A stretch of DNA of 64,000 bases, taken from contig OU612074.1 of assembly GCA_914767715.1 (NCBI GenBank), forward strand, positions 759,501 through 823,500, in the 5' to 3' direction. Positions 49,573-61,094 of this stretch are shown piece by piece. How positions within the stretch are numbered: the stretch's first letter is position 1; the number at the start of each line of letters is the position of its first letter. This DNA comes from Membranipora membranacea. Its lineage: Eukaryota > Bryozoa > Gymnolaemata > Cheilostomatida > Membraniporidae. Under the pieces are notes generated by a model. The model had not been told where the DNA came from. It saw only the letters and a program-made list of their open reading frames with translations, and did no database searches. A program made the translations under genes and the position numbers.

Positions 49573-52500
49573 TTATTTTTTGCTGTAGATGGCTTGCTTG
49601 CTCTGAAGATTGTCTTGATGGACTAGCAGGTCCGTAGTTCTGATATATGTTTATCATCCTGCTTTCCAAGCCTTGTCTCATGGGCACCTTTACTTTTTTG
49701 GTTGATGGCCGTGTGACAAGTCTTCTGCTTTCTTGTGTAATTTTGGATATTTAGCAATATTGATAAATAAATCAAATATTGGACCCAGAAACACATACTT
49801 GATATTGCTGAGTGCGCTCTCACGTCGATCGCCGTCATCTTTAACCAATAAATTCTTTTTCTTCTCCGCCTCAAGTTTATCCATTTTCTTTTTCTTATCA
49901 TCCTCTTCCTTCTTCTGCTTCTCAAGTCGTCTTCTCTCTTTCCCCTAAAATTATTAATTAATGTATTAATTGGTTTTTAATCTCACATGAAGATTGGTCA
50001 TTTTCCATCAACTTGTTGATCATCTAGATAAATCACTGAACTATATAAAGTGATATCAATGACCGATTTTTTAACTAGTTTGTGTACAGACATGAGTCTT
50101 GACCTGATATCAATTCTATAAACCTAAATGGTAGCAATTGCCTCTTTTGGTGAGCGTAAAATTACATTACCAACCACATTCCCAGTTGGGGATGTGTTTT
50201 ATAATGGAGTTGGGAAAATGGGAACTGAGACGATCAGTACAGACCGTTCTAACCTCTTGCTTTTTTCTCTCGACCTCACAGGCCTCGGCAGTCCTGGCTG
50301 CTTCAGCTGCCTCAGCTGCCTCAGCTGCCTCAGCTGCCTCAGCTTCCTGTCGGAGTTTCTCCTTGCTGTGGTCGCTGGCTATCTCTCTAACTATGGTCTG
50401 TGTCTGCTCCGGTGATACAAACAGACCCTCACCCTCGGCCTGACCCTGACCTCCGGCGGCGAGTCGGCGCTTCTCCTCCTCCTCTGCCTCTACAGCCTGT
50501 CTGATCCTCTCAGCCTGCTCATCATCTAATAACCTCTACAAGAGAAAGGACAGCTTCTACATCATCAGAGAATGACTCATAACAAACTAACAATATATCG
50601 GAAGAAAAACCTCCAATTAACAGTCTTCATCAGTATTTTTTAGTATCAAGTAGTTGGCATTAAATTTTTTCCTCTGAAGTCATGCTGACATTAATAGACA
50701 TAAGGTTCCTTGACAAGCTGTTCGTTCTTTGCAAAGATATACTCCACAATCAACGTAGAACAGTCAGAATACATTTAAGCTGAAAAATTCATTGACATAT
50801 TAACAGTAAAGTTCTTCCGGACAAACACATGAGACGAAAAAGAAGACGCACCTGAGCCTCGGTATCAGCGCGGGCGAGTTCAGCCTTCCTCCTGGCGTCC
50901 TCCTCCATCTGCTGCTGCGCCAGAGCTCGGTTTTGTTCATCTAACTCTGTAGCCAGAGCCTCGGCCTGGAATATAACAAAATACATACCGTCGACAGTAA
51001 GTACAATACAACACAATCGTCATACAGTAAAACAGTAAAACAAAATAATAAAAGTTTGTTAATAATAGACACAGGATGGACTTCAATCCAGTCAGACTCT
51101 GATGGGATTAAGTTTTTGTTTTTGCATCAATACGAATAGGCGATTCCATTATTATTTTCATTGTATTTGACAGATCGACTGATTCTTCTTTTTTTTAATT
51201 TGGTATACTGAGCATAAAATGCAGGCAGTGAAATCTAAGCAGTGAAAGCAGGGAGTTTCCCAAACTCCCTTGTTAAAGTAGTCATCAGATAAAACTAGAC
51301 TGGCTAGGGTTGCATAATAGAGTTGGTAAATAGTAGCTTGTGTTGAACAATAGTCAGGTATGGACTAAATAAAGTTTAGTTAAGTTAAGTACGCCGAAAG
51401 AGGACAAAAGAGGAATCAAGAATTGTCATTGAGCTTCAATGTGATTGAGTGATGAGGAGTTGAAATGGGAGACTGAACAGACAAAGTCTAAGTTTTTCAA
51501 TAATGCGATTCCATTCTATTCCCAAACATTCTCTGGTATTTAAGGGTAAAGGTAACACTGTGGGTATTATCGGCGGAGGTTGATTGAAATATCCATGTTA
51601 ACTACAAAGTAGGATAGCTGTCGGTTTTTTCGATTGCAAACAGAGTAAATATTAGCCAATAGGGCGTATATACATCCAAGGATTGCGGGTAGGAGCAACA
51701 ATTCCTGGTGCACCAATCGCTTAGCAGTAAAAAGTAAGCACACTTACCAATGTCCCAAATCTACCAGTGATAATACATTCTGTTATCATATCATTACACT
51801 ACTAAACCCAATCATGACGTCACCTGACTAAACTAACCTTAGCCATCTCGGCGGCCTTAGCGTCCTCCTCCTGTTTCTTAATCAGAGCTTCTGCCTTAGC
51901 CTTATCCTCAGCTGCTTTCTCGTCGAGCAGCTCTTGGGCCGTCTGCTTCATCGGCTTGTAAATTTCCTTTGTACTAACTTCGTCTGACCTGAAGTCAGGG
52001 GAGACAATTACTCAGTTATCGGGCAAGGAGAAGCAGTTTGAGTCATTTTATTAGGGCAAGTTTCCAAAATATTTATGAGAGATCAAAGGTATGCATCCCA
52101 AGCAGAAACAAAGTGTTGACACTGTTTTGGAAAGGCAGGCATTTCAAAATTAACTCAATTGAATCTTCTCACAGGAAGCCTAAATTTGAAATGACTAGTC
52201 CTTTCTTTCCAAGTAATTGAACACTATATTAGCGGCACATATCATTAACTGAGTCTATGCATCATTTAGTACTTACACTGCGTCAGCTGTTCCAAATCTC
52301 GTGACGCCCTAAAAATAAATAAATTTTCACAAATGATATGAAGTTTTTCATGTAAGCAAAGTTTATCTGATACTCAATATTTTCAACATTTTGAGTGTCG
52401 TCATAACCCTTTCTTACCAATTAGTTGTGCTTTGGTTCAAGTCATAAGCGTGGCTTTCAATTACCAATCACCATAATGGAATGCTACTATCTTCCGATGA

Positions 52501-54871
52501 GATTTTAGAAACAGTTCAACTGGAGGCCTACTCTGTGCACACAGGAGCGTAGTGCTCACACCTCGCTGGGGCATTTAATTATGTTGGGAATCCACTACCA
52601 AGGCTAAGTATTGTTTGAATACTTGAAGTCAGAGATATTGAGACGGATCCTTAAAGAGGTTGTGAAATCTTGTAGTTGTATTCTCCCAAGTTATGAACTC
52701 TCAACAATAGAAAAGAAAATCTCTTACGATGAATAACAATGTGACCGGACACATAGCAGTTGTCCTACCATATAGAAACAATATATTTTCTCGGGACCGA
52801 GACGTTGACGGATATCGTATAGGTTCATTTTCTTGGACAGATTTCACAACCTTTCTATTACCCAGATAGGTACATTTGTAACAGTACTAATGGTAATAGT
52901 AGTAGTGTAGTAGTATTAGTAGTAGTAGTAGTGTAGTAGTAGTAGTAGTAGTAGTAGTAGTGTTAGTAGTATTAGTAGTATTAGTAGTATTAGTAGCAAT
53001 ACACTATTAGGTACACTTACATAATGAAAGGCCAGAGCAACCAGTAGAGCTTTGTGAGCTGGGGACAGGCTGACTTCAAAGTTGAGCTGTACGATATCCT
53101 GATCACTCTTAATAAATCCAACCTGAGCTTTGTCATCAATCCTGACGATCTAAACACGACAAAAAACAACAATACTTTAACAAAGGGTTCAAGCATCATA
53201 ATATGAAGTGGAAACCAGCTCAGAATGACTTGTCCATAGTTTTCTGTCAATATAGATATTGGTTTCTGATTACAATGATCTGATTACAATGATATACTAA
53301 AACAGCTATGTTGGAGTTATCTCTCCTTTAGACATTAAAAGATAACTTCAAACACAACTCAGGGTTTTGTCGATTCTTCTTTGCGTTCAGGTCTGGAGTA
53401 ATATCATCTCTGCACTCATCCACATGAATGTACAGTGTACAGATTTGTTCGTCATAACAACAAGGGACTTTATTGAAGGACTATATTTGTAAAAGCTGTT
53501 GACACAAGGTATTGCTTTATTTGGAAAGCAGAAATTTACTACCCAACAACCATTACTTCAGTATCGCTGCAACCATAGACCTAAAAGTAATAGTATTCAA
53601 AGTTTAGTCTATGGCTGCAACCAATGATTGTGTCAGTGTCTATGTCACTTCGTTATACCTTATCTTGTGGATTGTACATAAGAATATCTGACCTTGAAAG
53701 CTGAAGCTAGTACCGGAGTGCAGCAGGCTCCGTGAGCCGGCATAGCCATGTAGTACGGCTCCAGGTATTTATTATATACTACATTCTGTTTAAAAGTTCC
53801 CAGTGGTCTATCCTCCGACAGGAACACATCCACTTGCTGTCAACACAAAGTTATAATTCCCAAAGTTGAATACTCGAGAATATGTAATGTAATGTAAGGA
53901 TTGTTTTAGTTCACGCAAGGTTGCCATTCTGAGATGGCTGGTAGACGCATGAGATAAGGCACATTTTAGTCAGACTACCTGGAGATTCAGATGTGTGAGT
54001 ATACAGGAGTGAAGATAACCAAAGAGATAAAACATAACCGACTGTCTTTGCAAGCTTGTTAGTTTGGCATTCGAGTGGAGCCGGAGGGCTGGGCCATAAG
54101 TTTGTGATGCTAGCAATCAATGCTTACCGCAAACATTGTAAATATTCCCCAGGCGTAGAACTTGTCCATACCATACTTGTCCTTGAACTTGACGTCATCA
54201 TCAGGACTCGCTGCAGATATAAGCATACACCTTCTACCGACCTCCATGTTTATGATCTGGAAATACTTACGCTGTCTGGAGTTAACACCTGTAATATAAT
54301 AGAGCAGTGCATCAGGTGCAGCTGATCACTGCACAGTGCTCACCAAGTTAAGAGTTGTCGAGATTAACCACCATTTTGTAGGCAATGGTAAGTTGCTGGA
54401 TAGTATTCTAAAATTAGTGACTATTACTCTACGGAGGTGTAAGATAGTAGGGTTGGATAGTGGGTACCTATAGACACTATATATTTCCATTCAAGCTTGA
54501 GCTGATCAGGCTACATGGGGGGAGGGGATGCCACAACCAGTGAGGTAACTTTGTTCTTCCTCTATATAGCCAAGAGATTCATGGATCTAGATTATTACCA
54601 TTACTGTTTTGTGGTGCGCAGTTATCCTCACTAATATTAACATACCTAGCTGCAGTGATGCTCTTATAATTATGGTGTAAGTAATGATTCACTTACCTAA
54701 CATCTCTATCTCAATCTCTGAGACATTCTCCAGGGCGCCCAGGATCTCCTTGGACTTCTTTTTATCCTTCTTCTTCTTATCGATAGACTTATTATCACCT
54801 GAAGCGCCCGGCCCGGGGGTCTCTACATTCTTCGGTGCTGACTTTTCGGCTTCAGATAGAACCTCAGCCAT
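49573..54871 (-). CDS. Scramblase-like domain fused to a long coiled coil, complete
   Basis: Ten exons: 54871-54697, 54288-54128, 53836-53693, 53149-53021, 52309-52278, 51988-51838, 50965-50852, 50535-50254, 49944-49799, 49639-49573; phases agree, 466 aa. Residues 1-58: Lys-rich head (DKKKKDKKKSK). Residues 59-214 follow the order of the phospholipid scramblase (PLSCR) domain: KYFQIINMEVGRRC for 'KYEIKNSFGQRV', FLSEDRPLGTFKQN for 'APPGVPIGYVIQTW', FKIVRIDDKAQVGFIKSD for 'FEIKSLDEQCVVGKISK', then NFEVSLSPAHKALLVALAF for the last strand and helix. The cysteine cluster is missing except ACC and a single Cys, and the Ca-site-like segment is degenerate, so activity is doubtful. Residues 225-440 form a charged Glu/Ala/Lys coiled coil with an (EAA)n patch; the end is IYSKK. 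The ATG is the first in an exon with no upstream acceptor. A structural or membrane-tethering role is an inference. Confidence 0.8.
50288..50345 (-). repeat. 12-bp coding repeat (gaggcagct gag) in coiled coil
   Basis: Four near-identical copies of 'gctgaggca' words encode alternating Ala-Ala-Glu inside the 50535-50254 exon. The array keeps frame and helix pattern roughly, lengthening the coiled coil. Confidence 0.75.
52890..53000 (+). repeat. (TAG)n microsatellite
   Basis: Interrupted 'tagtag' run with 'tagtgtag' and 'tattag' variants, immediately left of the 53149-53021 exon donor of the scramblase-like gene. Confidence 0.9.
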
Positions 54872-55852
54872 ATTAATCCTTTATTTATAGAGCAATGACA
54901 ACAAAAAAGTACTTTTCATTAACTAACCATATCGAGGCGTGATTGAGTTGGTCATTTACTGAACGTTGTATTTATTATGAGTGATTCTGGGAGAGCGAAG
55001 ACAATGGTGAATATTTCGCATTCCACTCGACTCGATGCTCACCGATTATTGGCTGAACTAGATCCACTCTTTGACCCCAAATTTTCATGACTTGTCTGTC
55101 TGTCACCAAGGAATGAAAACACATCAGCTGCAAGATGGCTGCTGAGTGCCATGTCTGCTACTCGTATTCCTTTCACAGAAACTTGATTCCGCAATTGATG
55201 ACATTTTATTTCCACTAATCGAATCATTTCAGGAGTTATTCTCCCCGAGCCTACTTTATTGAGAACACGCTAATCGTCACCATGAATGAGAAAAAAAACT
55301 CAAAGTAATATATTATGTGGTTCACAGGCAGGCATAGGAAACATAAACCAAGAAATCAAATAAAATGGCAGCCATATCTCTCCACAATCTATGACTGCTA
55401 CCAATGTTATCCAATACGGAGCCGTTTCACTTCTATTCTATTAGAATAGTAAAGTTTTTATTATCCATTATTGTAATTTATGGGATATTTTGCAAGATGT
55501 TACAGAGAGTTTCTTTATCAGTAGCAGTGTTGAATCAAGTTATACAGCTTTGCTTTGTATCTCTATCTCCCCTCTTGAACTGAAAATAAAGATAAATCCA
55601 GATTGACGACTAAAGGCTTCACCATCTACGATCTTTGATTACTGGTTTTTGTATTTCATGGTTACACACTGCAGTCTTTCCTCAAATGCTGCCCTTCTGA
55701 TTGAAGAAAAGAGAAAACACAAGTGTAGGGACAATTATGACAACTTAGTCATTTGTGATTGTCCTAAAGTTATACTTATCCTGTTAGTATTCACACCTTT
55801 AATTTCGGAGTTTGCAGGATATGATTTCATGTCACATTCCGACATGCTTTAA
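54872..55852. other. Intergenic region between two minus-strand genes
   Basis: Contains the promoter side of the scramblase-like gene and the 3' end of the NPF protein gene (minus AATAAA at 55457-55462). No exon is supported; the 62-codon frame at 55039-55227 has no recognisable domain. Confidence 0.5.
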
Positions 55853-58800
55853 TCAGACCAGCTCATTGGCGCTCAAAAAATCGTCCTCATCAAAAAATGG
55901 ATTGCTAGTCACAGGATATGGTTTCTGTTTCCTAGACTCCTTCTTCCTTCCAGCAGTGTGTGTGTTGCTGGCGTCACGCTGTTTGTGGTTTTGTGAATAT
56001 CTTGCCGCCGGCTTCCTTTCATGGGGATGGTTATCGGGAAGGACATTTTTGTCTGCATCTAGGAAAGGGTTGCTGTTAATATCATTATACTTAGTGTCTT
56101 GTATACTGGACGATGAGTTTTTGTTATCGTGTGAGATGAAGGGATTATTGATGTCAGATGGCCTCTTTTTGCGTCGCTTTTTGTTGCTTGCTGACGTAGT
56201 TTGTTGTCGGCCGGCGCTATGCTTGCTTTGTTGTCTGTCTCTTGGTTTAGTAGAGGCGAAGAGGTTACCACTTTTCATGGAGCTGAGCTTACGATGCTGC
56301 TCTTTGTCTCTAAGATCTCTCATCTCTGCAGCACTTTTGCGCTGACTAGCAACTCCATAAATAAGTTGATCCTCATCTCTTACTTGAGTGAAGGGGTTAA
56401 CACCACCACCCTCAGTGGTCGAAACCAGATTACCACTATTTCTAATAGAACTGTGTCTAACATGTTGCTTAGTTGTAACCTCAGGACCATATACAGGTGG
56501 TGTCTCTCCAGTGGGACCAAAAGGATTATTATAGTTTGAGATATTAGAGACGCCGAGGTTAGCACTCTTTTCTTCGCTGTCTCTGTTGTAATCTTTGAGT
56601 GGATTGTAATCCTCCACAGTCACATGAGCGTACCCAGGTAGTGGCTTATCGACTGTGCTCTGAGGAAAGAGCATCTGGTGTAGTGATGACGCTGCCGATT
56701 TGAAGCTAAGCATGCTGCCGGGCCTCTGACCCTTTCTTCCTTGTTTAAGCGCACCCGTAGAAGGCGGAGTTTTGCTGCTTCGATTATGCTTTGTGTGCCC
56801 AGCATCCTTCCGTGTAGGGTACACACCATCGGTGTGCGCTGTTTTAAATGACATCGTGCTGGGTGTTCTAGTCTCTTTGTCACCATTACAGATGACATGA
56901 CCCAAATATCCAGTAAGTGAATTGATTGCTATTATAGCATCTAATAGCAGATACCAAAACTTATCATCCAATGTCGGGTTAGCCTCCGGAGGCGGGAAGT
57001 GGTACCCAGCATGATGGTGCTCAAGTATCGGCTGCCAGGTTAGCATGCCTATACCTGCTCCGAGGCTTCCTTTATGAGATTTAGAATGACCCCCACTATC
57101 GTGACCATATTCCTGCCCCTCTCCTACAAAACATTGAACAACACAGAAAATTAGTGAAAACTCTCATAGCTTAACAAGCCGAATATAGTGGGATCATCTT
57201 TGAATTCAGGATTTTCCATTCTAACTGTAATTTTCTGTGTTGTTCAATGTTTTATTTTGTGGTCTGAGTTATGTCAGAGTTGACTGAAATTATATTCTGC
57301 AGCATGCTAAACCCAGAAAACTCTGAATTCATTTTATCTGAACCAAGCTTATCCAATAGAGTGATCCATGAGCTTTGCTCTGAGAACTAAAAGGCTTCCT
57401 GACTGGATCAGGTCACCATATTAAAATATCTGAACCAATTCTATTGTTTTGAATCGCATAATTCACCATAAACATATAAATATTTGGTGTATAGTATTTA
57501 TACGTTTACAGAATTTACCACCTGACTCTAGCGGACCTCTACTTACCATCCACTCTTATAGGAGTTTCTATGACTCTTTTTACAGGATAACGACAGCAGC
57601 TGCCGAACAATCCCAACATAGACACGGCGATCGCTGCCACTGAATTGATGGTTATGATTATCGGCATCACTTTAGATGAACCGATACTTTCTGCGGGTAT
57701 CGTATGTTCCTATAAAAATGAAAACAATAAAGAATCTACAGTTAAATGTAACTGTTGGTCTCTTTTTGTGTAGTTTATAATTTCTCTTTATAATATTGCT
57801 TACTTAGCATGACGCCTACTAATAGAAAACACTCATATATTTTACTAGCTCATGAACTCTAGCTTACAACAAAAGACACTTGTGTTATAGTAACAGCAAC
57901 ATTGTAAAAATTGTTTGTCTTTAGCTTCCAACCAATCAAAACATACCCTGAAGGAGTTAAGTATTACCAGGAGGAGTTTGCCATTTCACTTTAAGCAAAA
58001 TATTAATTGCCTTATGGGCTAGGCTGCAATGTCTGCGGCAGGTTGCTCTCTGTTTGCCGGCAGGTTCAAGCACACCTGGGGGCCAACATAACTCAAGTAG
58101 TCGATGGACTGCAGTGGGATTTGAACCCATAACCTGCATCACTTGCAGGCTGAAGGACAAACTGAGCCTCCTCCTACCTCCTAACTCATCTTCATTACTA
58201 TATATAATTTCTCACGTTCGCTAGTGAAAATTGGTGCTAGCTAACATTAAGTTACCAACAATACTAGCCACTGATAACTCTAGCTAATATTTACTCCTCC
58301 AGCCTCACCTACCATTATATCGACAACTTTGATAGAATATCCGAACATCATCAGTGTGAATAGTACATCCAGTGTAACAAGAAGAAGGTATAAACCGCTC
58401 TGAAAACAATCATAACACTGTTATTGGGCAGAAATACGATAACTGGTGTAGTGGCGATAATAGCGTACCTAGGGGAGTACGTAGTGGTGTACCTAAGGGA
58501 AACTTAGGGATGATCTTACCAGTGAACCTAGGGTTGATTTTACATCTCTTGAATGCATGATATAGGTGACAGTATATCAAATTATATTTTGTTATACGAT
58601 ATTTTCAGTTTTCAGTAAATACTGAGTGACAGAAGAATCCCGCGACACATAACCGATCGTATAGTCTAAGTGCTCAGACTCCAAGGCGCAGGGAGTTACT
58701 TGCGCAAGCTATCAAACTCCTCTGTTTGATAGCTTGCGCAAGTAACTCCCTGCGCTAGTTTGACAATTTGAGGGCACAGTTTAAAACAGAATAATGAAAA

Positions 58801-60299
58801 TAAGATATAATATATATATTTATACATGATGTATGATAATATGGATGACTCGAAAAAGACATGGAAAAACAAATTATGAGAAGGAAAACTTACATATTTA
58901 TGAAGCCTTGGATGATCCATAGACAACCTTCTACCACATTTATATGTAGCTATCATCAGCCCGCCCGTACCTTCAATCAGTAACAATATCATCATCAAAC
59001 TATCGTCAAAACCACTAAGGACCGCTTATGTAACGCTGGCATAGGTTAAAGTCGCAAGTTCTGTCTCTGTCCAAAGACCATTTAATGAAGGTGCCTTAAG
59101 GGTATAGTCGCCATGTTCAGGCTTAATTTTCAGGCAGGATAGAGCACACCTTGTTCTTCAAAACAGCCCAGTAGTCAGTAGACTGCAGTGGGAGTAAAAC
59201 CCAGGACCTCCAACACATGCTAGCTTGAGGGCAGGCACTCTAACCAAATGAGCTACCTCCTACTCCTATCTTATAAATTAAACACGGATAAATCGTCTGA
59301 TTATTTACACTGTCACCAAAGTGCTGAAGATTTGAAATTGCCTATGAAAGCAGAGAGTTTGTGCAAGGCAAAGTCAAAATAAGATCAGAGTTTGGCATTG
59401 TGGTAGGTTAGCGATTGTGAGTGTGTTTATGTAATGTGACTCAGTTGATCGGAGCGTTGGTCCACAGTGTGCAAGAGTTGAAGGTCATGGGTTCGAGGCC
59501 CACTGCAGTCCACGGACTACTGGGGACTGTTTGATTCAATGTTGCGCTCACACCTGTCTAAAAAACCGAACGCATATCAGCGCAGACATTGCGACTTTCC
59601 TTTTAAAGCACCCTCTATACTGAATTCAATAAAAAATGCACACATAAATAAAAAGAAATCAAGAAAATTTGAGCCACCTGTTTCTTATGACTTTGAGTAT
59701 GTTGGAGGCGCTAGCTCACCTATAGTAAACACTGTGAAAATTAAAAGGACACCGACTCTGACGTTGGTTCCTCCAACTCCCAGGTATACAGCGAAGAAAA
59801 GTACTGCACACGCCATGTATATAATCCCGATAACAGCCAGCACTACACCTACAACAAGAGCACAGGCTTCATTACAAAAGGTGTATACCCGTGCAGGTAG
59901 GGTAGTGTGCTCTCTCTATTCTTAAAATGTTTTGTGCTTTTAGAATCTTTATGAAATTTGGCTCAGTTGGCAGAGGTTTGCATTCCTCCCCATCATATCC
60001 AGCTCAAGGAGGATATAAATGGTTCTATGAGATGGACCAGGTGCAGGTGATGTGTCACTGTTACACCTGCCCTGATTTACAAAATAGCTCAGATCTGTAT
60101 GTCACCTCACCGTGACTGGGATCTGATAATCGGTAAGATGCCCAATGACTTTCTGCAATGACTTACTAATTTGTCTGAATCGTTCAAATGGCCATTTATC
60201 TCCTGAAGTGTCGATCATGATAGAAGTATACTGTGCGCCCTGAGGCCCGCCGGGAGGAGGACCGGTACCCCAGTTATCCTGTGGCCCTACTTGAGCCAT
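55853..60299 (-). CDS. Multi-pass membrane protein with five-NPF cytosolic tail, complete
   Basis: Six exons: 60299-60167, 59848-59720, 59024-58894, 58399-58313, 57709-57547, 57123-55853; phases agree, 637 aa. The head is Gly/Pro-rich (GTGPPPGGPQG). Hydrophobic segments: SVVLAVIGIIYMACAVLFF (from residue 45), RVGVLLIFTVFTIAVLSGF, SLMMMILLLIEGTGG, GLYLLLVTLDVLFTLMMF, VMPIIITINSVAAIAVSM, and FWYLLLDAIIAINSLTGY (269-286). Six helices would put both ends in the cytosol. The 345-residue tail is polar and carries NPF at about residues 414, 457, 541, 566 and 622, three followed by acidic residues, plus a basic KKRRKKRP patch. NPF is the ligand of EH domains (Eps15, EHD), so endocytic sorting is likely. 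The acceptor for exon 3 (CATAAG) was chosen because it keeps the frame. The membrane part is not a family I recognise, though short loops are MARVEL-like. Confidence 0.8.
57990..58185 (-). repeat. tRNA-derived SINE (SINE-A), copy 2
   Basis: On the minus strand: 'ggaggaggctcagtttgtcc' head, B-box-like 'gggttcaaatccc', then 'actgcagtccatcgactac' and a body with 'cagagagcaacctgcc' that also occurs at 39340. Lies in an intron of the NPF protein gene. Confidence 0.75.
58686..58755. repeat. Perfect 31-bp-arm hairpin element
   Basis: Arms 'gcgcagggagttacttgcgc'..'aagctatcaaa' and the exact inverse, separated by 8 bases. Immediately left is 'agtctaagtgctcagact', the end word of the hairpin at 20685, so the whole may be one MITE of that family. 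Confidence 0.9.
59095..59262 (-). repeat. tRNA-derived SINE (SINE-A), copy 3, with clear tRNA head
   Basis: On the minus strand: 'gaggtagctcatttggttag' + 'agtgc' is a good A box with D-arm, followed by 'gggttttactccc' (B box) and 'actgcagtctactgactact'. Best preserved head of the family here. Confidence 0.8.
59440..59560 (+). repeat. tRNA-derived SINE (SINE-A), copy 4, opposite strand
   Basis: Plus strand: 'gactcagttgatcggagcg' A-box region, B box 'gggttcgaggccc', 'actgcagtccacggactact', then 'ctcacacctgtcta'. Lies 180 bp from copy 3 in inverted orientation. Confidence 0.8.
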
Positions 60300-61094
60300 C
60301 TTATTATACGCTGCTGCCGATTAATAAATCGCTTTGATGAGTGAAATCATTGAGTTCAAATATAATAGTTGTAACAACTTAAGCGTTTCTTGGGGCAACT
60401 ATGGTCTGTCTCTCCTGGTTGTTTACATCTCCCAGGCGAGCTTTGATGAACTTTGTGCTTCAATTCTACGCACTGTCCCACTCTAGTATCACAGATTCAA
60501 GAAGTGCTAGTAGTCTGTCGCTAGTTCGATACCGTCTGTTTTTCATTCAACAATCGTTATTACCTGAAGAGTGCATGCTTTGTACCGCAATGTCTGTATT
60601 AAAACCCTAACTACTTTCCAGTTGTGCATTGCTGAAGGATGTCTGATTATTTGTCAGTTTTTAATAAAGGCCTTGACCACATGCATGTGAATGAAAATAT
60701 GTGTTTATAGTTTTGCGGTTCTGGCAATACTCCAGAGAAGTGATGTTTGCTGTTTTGCAAATGCTTGAAATAACTTAAATTAGCTAACATTTACTCAGCC
60801 TCCTTACTTTATATGAACTGCCTGCTCAGCTAGCATTAGGTCACCCCAAACCCTCTAGCTTACATTTACTCCACTAGAGAGTATGAGGTCTATCAACCTC
60901 CTGCTTCTCATTCCACAGAGCTCTTAATCGACATTAAATACCAATGCTGAGATACAAAGATGTACAGTTTTATTACAAAAATATTCTTTTGAAGAAAAAA
61001 TAAATAATGATAATAACATTATACTTTATTCAGGTAAACGAGAACATTTTACATGGGCATTCAGATCTATCGACAACATACGAGCTGTAGAACA
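60300..61094. other. Intergenic region
   Basis: Promoter side of the NPF protein gene and 3' UTR of the lipase gene; a minus-strand AATAAA (TTTATT at 60969-60974) lies about 120 bp after the lipase stop. A dispersed intronic repeat word ('ttagctaacatttactcagcc') near 60780-60880 is shared with 25680-25790 and 32200-32310. Confidence 0.5.

Noticed and set aside
55812-56345. 177-codon plus-strand open frame rich in Leu/Cys
   Set aside because: It is the antisense shadow of the large NPF-containing exon, whose frame is supported by splice phase and motif content.
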